NCBI GenBank assembly: GCA_045592985.1
Contig: JAZNVU010000008.1
Span: 1-64,000 of the forward strand
Length of the DNA stretch: 64,000 bases
Direction: 5' to 3'
From: UMGS172 sp045592985
GTDB lineage: Bacteria; Bacillota; Clostridia; Oscillospirales; Acutalibacteraceae
Of the stretch, positions 16,976 to 25,100 are shown one piece after another. The notes below the pieces were generated by a model, which saw nothing but the letters and a program-made list of their open reading frames with translations, had not been told where the DNA came from and searched no databases. Both the position numbers and the translations under genes were made by a program. Position 1 is the stretch's first letter; every line of letters starts with the position of its first letter.

Positions 16976-18736
16976 ATGCTGAATCCTAACAATCTCTGTC
17001 CCGGATGTATGAGCGAAAAGTTAACCGAAGGCAAATGTCCCATTTGTGGCTACAATCCGGACGAACCTGTAAACCCTGCATATCTGGTTCCCGGTTCTAT
17101 GCTGGATGGCAGATATGTAATAGGTAAAGTTATTGACTCCAACGGTGAAGGCGTTACATATTTAGGTTATGACACCGTCACCTCGTCTAACGTTAATATC
17201 CGTGAGTTTTTCCCTGTAGGACTGTGTGAAAGAGACCAGTTTGACGGTTCGGTCGCTATGGTTGCGGGTAACGAATTTAATTACAACGATACACTGATGA
17301 AGTTCCTTGAACTTTCTAAGACCTTGTTCCGCCTTAATGAACTCCCCGCGCTTTTTGACGTGCTGGATGTCCGCGAGGCAAACAACACAGCTTACCGCAT
17401 TACCAAATCGGTTCCCGGTATAACATTAAGGGAGTTTTTGATGCGTAACGGCGGCATGCTCAAGTGGGATCAGGCGCGTTCGCTTTTTGCACCGCTTATT
17501 TCGTCGGTATCGGCACTCCACAAAGCAGGTGTTATCCACCGCGGAATTTCGCCTGATACACTAATTGTAGGTAAAGACGGCAAACTCAGAATCAACGGTT
17601 TTCTTATTGCTGAGGCAAGAACTGCCAAAAGTGTTCTGACATCGCAGATGTTCCCCGGTTTTGCCGCAGTCGAGCAGTACGGTGCCGCAGGCAAGCAGGG
17701 TCCATGGACCGATATTTATGCTTTTGCTGCCACTATTTACAGAACGCTTGTGGGCAATCCTCCACCCGAGGCAACTTCACGTTTGCAGAATGATAATATG
17801 ACCATTCCTGCACAGATAGCCAAAGAGACCCCGAAACCTGTGCTTGAAACTTTGGCAAATGCTTTGCAGGTATTACCGGATGACCGTACACAAAGCATCG
17901 ACGAAATGCGAAAAGGCCTTTCGGTATCGTCGGCTCAGGTTGCAGCGGCTGCTGCCGTTGTTCCGCCGCAGGCACGCACAATGGTTGAGCCGGATAACGG
18001 CGGTTATAATGGCCCTGGCAAAAGCAACAAGAAAAAGAAAAAAGGCAACGGTGCAAACGGCCTTTACGGTGTTGTTGCTTGTATAGTTACCGTTTGTTTA
18101 CTTGCCGCAATAGTATTTTTCGGCCTTTGGATGTTCGGTGCTTTTGAAGATAAGGATTCATCTTCCTCAGGCAACCAGTCTGTAAATTCTGCATCGTTTG
18201 ACGATAATTCCACAGCGACGAAGACCGATATTGATCTTGATGAAAAATACGCCTTGCCCGACCTTACGGGTGAGTATTATTTCAGAGCCGAGAGTGACAA
18301 TAATATTCTCGATACCACCAAGGTTAAATTGGTCGTTGCCCATAAGGAGTACAGTGACCAGTACGAGCCCGGTCAGATTATTTCTCAGAATCCGGCACCT
18401 AACACTTACGTCTCGGTAGGAAAATCTACCGTTGAGGTTGTTATAAGTGCAGGGCCACGCGATATTGCCGTTACCGACCTTGTTGAGGAACTAGAACTTA
18501 TCGGACGTGATGCTGAAAGTGCTGAGTTTGCTCTTCGCAAGAAAGGTTTCCTGTTTGTCGAAATAAGGCTTGACGGTTATGATGAGACTCTACCTTCGGG
18601 ATCGGTTGTAATGATTGAGCCCAATGTAGGCAGTCTTGTGACCACCGATTCGTATATCATTCTTCACGCCAATAAATATGTACCGATGGTGGATGACAGT
18701 GAAATACCCGGGGTGGGCGACACCGAGACAGAATAA
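16976..18736 (+). CDS. Zinc-ribbon / pseudokinase / PASTA membrane protein
   Basis: A 586-residue single-pass membrane protein. Residues 8-24 form a zinc ribbon (CPGC and CPIC). Residues about 45-310 fold like a Hanks-type Ser/Thr kinase, with a glycine-rich-loop-like GKVIDSNGEGVTYLG. The usual lysine of strand 3 reads VNIREFF (Arg76), the catalytic loop is HRGISPDTL with Gly190 instead of the catalytic Asp, and the DFG motif is NGF (207-209). With all three key positions changed it should not be an active kinase. A transmembrane helix spans about 362-386, and the outside part carries two PASTA domains (about 415-490 and 490-580), which bind peptidoglycan or muropeptides in PrkC/PknB. It resembles the cytoplasm-to-wall sensor architecture of PrkC but would signal by binding rather than catalysis. 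Single-gene unit with its own promoter and terminator. Confidence 0.8.
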   Translation: MLNPNNLCPGCMSEKLTEGKCPICGYNPDEPVNPAYLVPGSMLDGRYVIGKVIDSNGEGVTYLGYDTVTSSNVNIREFFPVGLCERDQFDGSVAMVAGNEFNYNDTLMKFLELSKTLFRLNELPALFDVLDVREANNTAYRITKSVPGITLREFLMRNGGMLKWDQARSLFAPLISSVSALHKAGVIHRGISPDTLIVGKDGKLRINGFLIAEARTAKSVLTSQMFPGFAAVEQYGAAGKQGPWTDIYAFAATIYRTLVGNPPPEATSRLQNDNMTIPAQIAKETPKPVLETLANALQVLPDDRTQSIDEMRKGLSVSSAQVAAAAAVVPPQARTMVEPDNGGYNGPGKSNKKKKKGNGANGLYGVVACIVTVCLLAAIVFFGLWMFGAFEDKDSSSSGNQSVNSASFDDNSTATKTDIDLDEKYALPDLTGEYYFRAESDNNILDTTKVKLVVAHKEYSDQYEPGQIISQNPAPNTYVSVGKSTVEVVISAGPRDIAVTDLVEELELIGRDAESAEFALRKKGFLFVEIRLDGYDETLPSGSVVMIEPNVGSLVTTDSYIILHANKYVPMVDDSEIPGVGDTETE

Positions 18737-18745
18737 ATTTTTCTT

Positions 18746-18785
18746 CGGCAGAGACCAATTTTTGTCTCTGCCGTTACTTTTTTTC
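18746..18785 (+). terminator. Rho-independent terminator after the pseudokinase gene
   Basis: CGGCAGAGAC and GTCTCTGCCG form a perfect 10-base stem followed by TTACTTTTTTT. Confidence 0.9.
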
Positions 18786-18795
18786 AAAAAAACTC

Positions 18796-18824
18796 TTGAC
18801 AAAATGAGGTTTGGGTATTATAAT
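18796..18824 (+). promoter_or_regulatory. Consensus promoter of the tRNA-Met/tRNA-Glu operon
   Basis: TTGACA, a 17-base spacer and TATAAT give a perfect sigma-A promoter 31 bases before the first tRNA. Confidence 0.9.
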
Positions 18825-18854
18825 ATCGAAGTCGCACTAAGCGAAATCATATTT

Positions 18855-18931
18855 GGCGGTATAGCTCAGTTGGCTAGAGCACTCGGTTCATACCCGATTT
18901 GTCGTAGGTTCAAGTCCTATTACCGCTACCA
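18855..18931 (+). tRNA. tRNA-Met (CAT)
   Basis: A full cloverleaf: acceptor GGCGGTA/TACCGCT, D arm GCTC/GAGC, anticodon loop TTCATAC and T arm GTAGG/CCTAT with TTCAAGT, ending in encoded ACCA. The acceptor stem starts with a G-U pair. The anticodon CAT with a standard D arm suggests elongator Met; an Ile-lysidine (k2C) role cannot be excluded by eye. Confidence 0.92.
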
Positions 18932-18935
18932 ATAT

Positions 18936-19010
18936 GGCCCGGTGGTCAAGCGGTTAAGACACCGCCCTTTCACGGCGGTAACACGAGTTCGATTCTCGTC
19001 CGGGTCACCA
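18936..19010 (+). tRNA. tRNA-Glu (TTC)
   Basis: A full cloverleaf: acceptor GGCCCGG/CCGGGTC, anticodon stem CCGCC/GGCGG with loop CTTTCAC (anticodon TTC), T arm CGAGT/TCGTC and encoded CCA. It lies 4 bases after tRNA-Met and is co-transcribed with it. Confidence 0.95.
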
Positions 19011-19012
19011 AG

Positions 19013-19408
19013 AAAAAAGGCACCCAACTGAGGCACCCTCCGTAAGGAAGGTGCCTCAGTTATATTCGCCTTACGGCGAGTTATATTGCTTCGCAGTTAT
19101 ATGATGCTACGCATCGTGATATTGTCCTTCGGACAGTTTTAATGGCGAATATAATATAACAGAAACCGTAAGGTTTCAATATCACTTTGCCGTTAGGCAA
19201 AATATAACTGTGAGACCTGTCTCACAATATCACTTATTATTCTTCTTATCTTTGAGATAGGTTAATTGTAAAGTATATAACCTCGTTACGCACCTCTTCA
19301 AAGTGCGTAACCCACTATGACACTTTCAAACGGAAAGTGTCAATTTTTAATAAAAAGAAAATAGGGAGAGCACTTCTTTACGAAGTGCCTCCCTAGGGTG
19401 TCTTTTTT
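19013..19408 (+). repeat. Array of about ten small hairpins bounded by terminal inverted repeats
   Basis: The outer arms AAAAAAGGCACCC (19013-19025) and GGGTGTCTTTTTT (19396-19408) pair with one wobble and look like the two halves of an intrinsic terminator for the tRNA operon. Packed between them are short stem-loops. They lie at 19026-19061 (16-base stem, loop GTAA), 19066-19079, 19103-19115, 19123-19135 (loop TTC), 19162-19177 (loop GTAA), 19186-19201 (loop GTTA), 19209-19226, 19285-19311, 19318-19342 and 19362-19395. They are joined by AT-rich linkers such as TTATAT and AATATCAC. No coding capacity is seen. It may be a structured insertion element lodged in the terminator loop, or a composite 3' end. 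Confidence 0.75.
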
Positions 19409-19441
19409 AGTTAAGAGAGAAGAGAGAAAAGAGAAAAGTTA
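19409..19441 (+). other. GA-rich purine tract
   Basis: A 33-base purine-rich stretch (GAGAGAAGAGAGAAAAGAG core) flanked by TTAAG on both sides. It lies between the hairpin array and the rhaD promoter region. The remaining bases to 19526 show nothing recognisable. Confidence 0.4.
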
Positions 19442-19526
19442 AGGTGTCTGCGACGCAATTTAGAGAATCAGCTTCTTATATCAAAATACAGTGGGTTTAT
19501 ACGGCAATCTTTGGTCACATTGCCTC

Positions 19527-19555
19527 TTTACAAATGGCGGTGGCGGTGATATAAT
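19527..19555 (+). promoter_or_regulatory. Promoter of rhaD
   Basis: TTTACA, a 17-base spacer and TATAAT, 35 bases before the rhaD start. No obvious operator palindrome was found next to it. Confidence 0.75.
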
Positions 19556-19590
19556 ACTTTTGTTAATTTAATTTTGAAAAGAGGATTATT

Positions 19591-20406
19591 ATGAAGGATA
19601 TTTTTAAGGCACCGTTTGTTGAAGATATGATGAGAGCTACTGCTAACATGTACCGTCTCGGTTGGGATGAACGTAATGGCGGTAATATTAGTTATATGCT
19701 TGAGACCGAGCAGGTTGCTGAGTATCTTGACCTCAGTAAGGTTATCCGCACTATTCCCATGGGATTTGATGCTACCGACCTTATTGGCAAGATTTTTATC
19801 GTTACCGGTACAGGCAAATACTTCAAAAACGTTGAAATCGACCCTGAAACCAACCTCGGTATTGTACGTATTGCCAACGACGGCACCACTGCTGAGCTTC
19901 TTTGGGGCTTTAAGGACGGTGGCAAATTTACAAGCGAATTCCCCGCACATCTTATGAGCCATATGGCACGTCTTAAACAAGACCCTCAGAACCGCATTAT
20001 TATGCACACCCATCCTACATACACCCTTGCCATGACCCATGTTCATGAACTGGACGATAAAAAGTTCACTCATACCATTTGGGAGATGTGTACCGAGTGT
20101 ATCGTTGTTTTCCCCGACGGTATCGGTGTTTTGCCCTGGATGGTTTGCGGTACTAACGAGATAGGCATTGCCACCGCCGAAAAGATGAAGGAGTTCCGTT
20201 TAGTCGTTTGGGGACTTCATGGCATCTACGGTGCAGGCAAGGATATGGATGAGACTTTTGGTCTTATCGAGACGGTTGAAAAGGCAGCACAGCTTTACAT
20301 GCTTACCGCACACATGCCTCACGTCAACACCATTCTCGATACTGAACTTCGCGATGTTATCGAGGCTTTTGGTCTTCCTTACAGAAAAGATTTCCTCAAC
20401 CTTTAA
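19591..20406 (+). CDS. rhaD: Rhamnulose-1-phosphate aldolase
   Basis: The 271-residue class II aldolase cleaves L-rhamnulose 1-phosphate to dihydroxyacetone phosphate and L-lactaldehyde. The RhaD-type signature is clear: RNGGNISYML near the phosphate site, IVTGTGKYFKNV, the zinc ligands in MHTHPTYTLAMTH and the downstream LHGIYGAGKD His. Normal length. The start is preceded by AAGAGGATT. Rhamnose isomerase and kinase genes are not in the window, so either they are elsewhere or the enzyme serves fucose/rhamnose salvage with distant partners. The next gene is a regulator that could control it. Confidence 0.92.
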   Translation: MKDIFKAPFVEDMMRATANMYRLGWDERNGGNISYMLETEQVAEYLDLSKVIRTIPMGFDATDLIGKIFIVTGTGKYFKNVEIDPETNLGIVRIANDGTTAELLWGFKDGGKFTSEFPAHLMSHMARLKQDPQNRIIMHTHPTYTLAMTHVHELDDKKFTHTIWEMCTECIVVFPDGIGVLPWMVCGTNEIGIATAEKMKEFRLVVWGLHGIYGAGKDMDETFGLIETVEKAAQLYMLTAHMPHVNTILDTELRDVIEAFGLPYRKDFLNL

Positions 20407-20413
20407 TAAAAAG

Positions 20414-20440
20414 GGAGTGACCTGTGTTTCGGGTCACTCC
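20414..20440 (+). terminator. Hairpin after rhaD (weak terminator)
   Basis: GGAGTGACC and GGTCACTCC make a perfect 9-base stem, but only TATAATTTT follows, so termination is probably partial. That TATAAT (20441-20446) could also serve as a -10 for the next gene. Confidence 0.55.
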
Positions 20441-20468
20441 TATAATTTTGAAAAGAGATGTAATTGTA

Positions 20469-21656
20469 ATGGATTTTGAGCCTGCAGTCCTTGCGGCTGA
20501 AAGGTTGGGCTGTTCTTTAAGAGCAGTACAAAAATGGGCCAAAGAGGGCAAAATAGAAGGCGCCAAAAAAGTTGGAAGAGATTGGTTGATACCCGTTTCT
20601 GCTGCCAGACCCGGAAATTTGACCGAGAAAGAGAGTATAATTGACGGCGAACGTGTGCTTATCGGTATGCAGTTGCCACTCTTGGAGGGTGATTTCAAGC
20701 CGGGCGATGCGCTGAAATTTATCAACGCAATTGGTAACGCGGATGACCGACAACTTGCTTTGAGTGAATATTACTATTATACGGGCGAGTTTGAAAAGTG
20801 CTCCGAGATAGCCGAAATTTATGCTGATTATCACAACCCTGCGGTAAAATTTGCATCGGCGTTATTGGGACTTTGTTCAAATATACACCTGCACCATAGC
20901 CACAAAACCCAATTCGCCGTCGAAACGGTTGTAGAAACTTTGGAAAGAGACCGTGTTTTGGTTGCCGAACCCGAGTTCCACGCCTCCCGTGTGTTCAGTG
21001 CGTGGATAATCGAAACGCAATTTCACATTAATATACACGACCTCCCACCTCTTGAGAATTATATGAGATGGTTGCCCGGCGGCCATAAGGCGTATGCGGG
21101 ATACTTGATGGCATATACCGCCACGCTAAAAAAAGATTTCGGCAGAGCGTTGGGACTTGCCGAAGCCGCGCTTGCATTTCGTCCTTTGGATTATCCGATA
21201 GCCACAATATACCTTTATATTATAAAGGCTGTTGCGCACATGAATTTGATGCAGGTTGAGTTGGCAAAACAAAGTTTTAAAACAGCCTGGGAAATCGCGC
21301 AACCTAACGGGTTTATCGTGCCGTTTGCCGAACACTATAACCTGTTTCAAGGTCTTGCAGAGGTATGCCTAAAAACAACCGACCTGAAAAGTTTTCAAAA
21401 AATACAGAAACTTGTCAAGGCATATAACATAGGCTGGTTCTCAATTCGCAGCAAAATCGCGAAAGACACCGTTGCCGACAACCTCTCACTGACCGAATTT
21501 ACCATAGCAATGCTTTACAGCCGAAACTGGAAAGCCAAGGAGATTTCAGAATATCTTGATTTATCTGAAAGAACTATAAAAAACCACATTCAGGTTATTT
21601 ACGAAAAACTGGGAATAGGCAGCAAAAAGGAATTGCATCAGTTTTTAATAAAATGA
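20469..21656 (+). CDS. Transcriptional regulator with excisionase-like HTH and LuxR-type HTH
   Basis: A 395-residue protein with two DNA-binding regions. Residues 1-45 (AAERLGCSLRAVQKWAKEGKIEGAKKVGRDWLIP) look like a MerR/excisionase-type winged helix. The middle (about 90-320) is helical and repeat-like, as in TPR/MalT-type regulators. The last 65 residues carry a LuxR-type helix-turn-helix (WKAKEISEYLDLSERTIKNHIQVIYEKLGI). The ATG at 20469 is chosen; the in-frame GTG at 20424 lies inside the rhaD hairpin. AGAGATG about 10 bases before is a weak ribosome site. It could respond to a small ligand through the helical middle and control rhaD or the following adhesin, but that is a guess. Confidence 0.7.
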   Translation: MDFEPAVLAAERLGCSLRAVQKWAKEGKIEGAKKVGRDWLIPVSAARPGNLTEKESIIDGERVLIGMQLPLLEGDFKPGDALKFINAIGNADDRQLALSEYYYYTGEFEKCSEIAEIYADYHNPAVKFASALLGLCSNIHLHHSHKTQFAVETVVETLERDRVLVAEPEFHASRVFSAWIIETQFHINIHDLPPLENYMRWLPGGHKAYAGYLMAYTATLKKDFGRALGLAEAALAFRPLDYPIATIYLYIIKAVAHMNLMQVELAKQSFKTAWEIAQPNGFIVPFAEHYNLFQGLAEVCLKTTDLKSFQKIQKLVKAYNIGWFSIRSKIAKDTVADNLSLTEFTIAMLYSRNWKAKEISEYLDLSERTIKNHIQVIYEKLGIGSKKELHQFLIK

Positions 21657-21660
21657 AAAC

Positions 21661-21699
21661 AAAAATGCACTGTTCGTCAAAACGAACGGTGCATTTTTT
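21661..21699 (+). terminator. Rho-independent terminator after the LuxR-type regulator
   Basis: AAAAATGCACTGTTCG and CGAACGGTGCATTTTTT pair over 15 bases with a T run. Confidence 0.92.
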
Positions 21700-21797
21700 C
21701 TGTTCGTTTTGCAAATCCCCCCAAAATAAAGGCGTTTTTCCTGTTTTTTAAAAGATTGAATTTATAAAATTTGCACTTTTTTTCTTTAAAAATCTTC

Positions 21798-21826
21798 GTT
21801 ACAAACCGCAACTTTGACCGTATAAT
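21798..21826 (+). promoter_or_regulatory. Promoter of the adhesin operon
   Basis: GTTACA, a 17-base spacer, and TATAAT at 21821-21826, 34 bases before the first gene. The stretch 21700-21797 is AT-rich with no further signal seen. Confidence 0.65.
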
Positions 21827-21859
21827 TAAGACATAACAGAGAAAAGGGGGACATCGAAG

Positions 21860-22150
21860 GTGTCAGATGTCAAAAAACGATGTTTCCGATTGGAAGGTGA
21901 CCTGGTCGAAGTTGAATTTTCCTTCGACCGCAAGTCAGGGTGTTACTTCGGAAACTATCCCGATTTCGAATTACAACCCCGCTTAACTGAAAGCGGGAAA
22001 CCTTGGGTAAACGCAACATACAGCGATTGCCCGCATGTAAGCGGTGAGTTTGACGATTGTGGTTCTTGTCGATTCTTTATAAGAGAAAACAAAGGCGATT
22101 TGATAGGAATCTGTGCCAACCCGACCGTAGCGAAAACAAGAAAGGAATGA
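21860..22150 (+). CDS. Small Cys-rich protein, function unknown
   Basis: A 96-residue protein beginning at GTG 21860 behind AAGGGGGAC. It has six Cys (positions about 8, 28, 57, 67, 70, 85). Four are clustered in DCPHVSGEFDDCGSCRFF and GICAN, a pattern that could bind a metal such as zinc or an iron-sulfur unit. No signal peptide. Its end runs into the start region of the giant adhesin (stop TGA at 22148, adhesin ATG at 22156), so the two are probably co-translated. I do not recognise the family. Confidence 0.65.
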   Translation: MSDVKKRCFRLEGDLVEVEFSFDRKSGCYFGNYPDFELQPRLTESGKPWVNATYSDCPHVSGEFDDCGSCRFFIRENKGDLIGICANPTVAKTRKE

Positions 22151-22155
22151 ACGTC

Positions 22156-25100
22156 ATGAAAAAGAACAATTTATTCAAAAGGATATCGGCAGCAGTGCTG
22201 GCACTTGTTATCCTCGTGGCAGCCTTCCCGTTGTTGGGAGTGAATGTAAACGCGGCCACAACCGATACGAGAGTGGTTGACCCTTCAACCATGAACGGTT
22301 GGGTTAACTTCTTTAGCAAAAATTCCACCAGCACTGAAAACGCAGGCGGAATATGGATGGACAAAACGGTTCTTAAGACCGATGCTGATTCGATAGAAGA
22401 TGCGTTCGGTGACCTTGACGGACTGTCTGTTACCGACCCCAATAACAATTTCCTTGTTGTTTTGTCGGCTCTTGCCTCTAATAAGTCTATCACAGGTTAT
22501 TCTCACATTCCTACCGACACCGTTCTCGTTCTCGATGTGTCGGGTTCTATGGGTGGAGATGATAACGACGCCGTGACCGAACTTGTGGAAGCTGCTAACG
22601 AGGCTATCAAGTCCTTACAAGATGTAAACAACTACAACCGTGTGGGCGTTGTGCTTTATTCCGGAAATGCCAGCACTTCTGAAGCAGCTACCGCTTCTAC
22701 GGCGACAGTCTTGCTTCCTGTCGGTAGATATACTCACAGAACAAACACCTTTTTGGTTGAAGTTGGAACCAGCGTCAGCCTTAATAGGGGAGTTAAAGAT
22801 GCGAACGGCAGAGACGTAACCGTAAAGAGCAAGAGTGTCAGCGGAGGCACATATATCCAGAACGGTATCTATCAAGCCATGCAGCAAATGCTTGCTGTTG
22901 AGGATACCACCATTGAGGGCACCGGTTTCCAGGCAGGCACCAAGCGTATGCCCATTATGGTTCTTATGAGTGATGGTGCTCCTACCGTTGCTACCGACGA
23001 CTTTATGGGTCTTACCGATCGTCAGGGCAATGAATATTTCCCCAATTCCAACATTGGAGACGGAAGGGCAGCTTCCAATCTTTCGGCTTTTGCAACCCAG
23101 CTTACCATTTCGTACGCTAAAGCCAAGATTGAAGAGCATTATGATAACGCGGGTCTTTTCTATTCATTGAGCCTTGGGCTCGGCGAGTATGATAGAGCCG
23201 GCAACCTTATACTATCCGACCAAGATATTTATGCGCAGAGCGTTCTGGACCCCTCCAAGTCAACCCAGACTATTAAGCAGTATTGGGAGTCTTATCTTAA
23301 TCTCGAAACAAACGGAGTTACCATCAACGGTAACCGCACCTTTAACCAGAGCAGCTATGTTACTGAGATGAATTATGTTGACGGATATTTTACCGCAGAT
23401 ACTGCAGCTGAACTTGAAGCTGCATTTGATGAAATAGTTAACCAGATAATCATTCAGTCGCTTTATTATCCAACCCTTGTTAAGGAAAACAACAACCATC
23501 TTGACGGATATATTGAGTTTATTGATGATATCGGTGACTACATGGAGGTTGACTCTATTAAGGGTATCGAACTCGGCGGAGTTCTTTACACAGGTCATCT
23601 TCTTGCCCAGAATTTCACTGCTGACGGCGGTATTCTAGGCACAATTGAAAAACCTAATGACATGGGCAACAACATGGTTTCGGCTGTTGTGAAACGCCTT
23701 AACCTTGAAGAAAAGTATGGCAACCATGACGAGGCTGTTAAAGCCGCACGCGAGCTTATCACCATGGCTTACACCCACGGTCAGCTTAGTTACACGAGTG
23801 ACACCGAGTATTCCAACTACATCGGTTGGTATGCAGACAATAATGGCAATTATCTTGGTTTCTGGGATGATTCACATACTGCTGAAGACCGTCCTGCCGG
23901 TGCTGTTTATTACAACAAGTCCTACGGTATGCTCGGCGCTGTTAAGTCGGGTCACCGTGAGAGCGATATGATGTACATTTCGATTCAGGTACACACTGAA
24001 ATCGCAACAGGACATCAACAGATAATCTGGAAAATCCCCGCATCGCTCGTTCCGGTTGTTTCGTACAATGTATCGCTCAATTCCAACAAAATTGAGACCG
24101 CTACCGAAATCTCGGTTGATATCGAAGAGTCTGCGCCTATAAGACTCCTCTTTGAGGTTGGTCTTAATAAGAAAATCAATGCAATCAACCTCGATAGCAA
24201 ACTTACCGACGAGTATAAAAACGCTCACAAAAACCCAGACGGAAGTTATAATTTCTATACCAACTCTTATGACCAGGACGTTTTCGACAGTGAAAATTAC
24301 TTCCCGTCAGAGGCTATAAACACCGTTGCTTTCTTCGAGCCTTCGGTTGAAAACGAGAGATTCTATTACAACGAAAATACCATAGTTTACTACCTTGACG
24401 GCAACACATATAAGGAGTATAAAGGTAATGCAGCACCGGTAGGCACGAGTTATTTCCGTGGTTTTGACGTTTTCGATATTATCGATACCGCTACCGGAGA
24501 GGCTATTGCAACTAAGCACTACGAGCCTATAACCGAAATCTCTTTAAGCAAAGCGGTTCGCGGCGAAGATGACATTTGGTATATTCCCAAAGGCGTTATT
24601 CACCGTTATGCCGAAAATGCCAGACTTCTGAAGACTGCTAACAACACAGACACTCTTGATTATTCAATGTTCGGTTCTGTCGAAAGTCACACTGATACCG
24701 ACCTTACCGACGGAGACGATTCTTACTACTATGTCGACGTTATTCTCGGTAATAACGGACGAATTTCGGTCACACCCGCAACAGGTATTGCAATTGCCAA
24801 GACGGTTGATAGCACCGTAACCGATACAAATGCTGAGTTTACTTTTACCGTCAGTGCGAACGAGCCCGCCACCTTTACCGACGGCACTTACATTACTATG
24901 AAACTGGACGCTCACGGTAATGAATCTTACGGATTAGTTGAGTTTACAAACGGTGTATCGGGTGAACTTAAAATAAAGGCTGACGAAAAGATATATGTTG
25001 TAGGCATCCCGGCCGGCAACTACACCGTGAACGAAGTGTTGAACGGTCAGTATAAAGTAAGTCAGATAGATAATATTCCTGTTACCGCAGGAATCAGCAG

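Noticed and set aside
19026..19395. CRISPR array
   Set aside because: The stem-loops differ in sequence and spacing; there is no constant repeat or spacer and no cas gene.
20424..20468. GTG 20424 as start of the LuxR-type regulator
   Set aside because: It sits inside the hairpin after rhaD and lacks a ribosome site; ATG 20469 starts right before the HTH.
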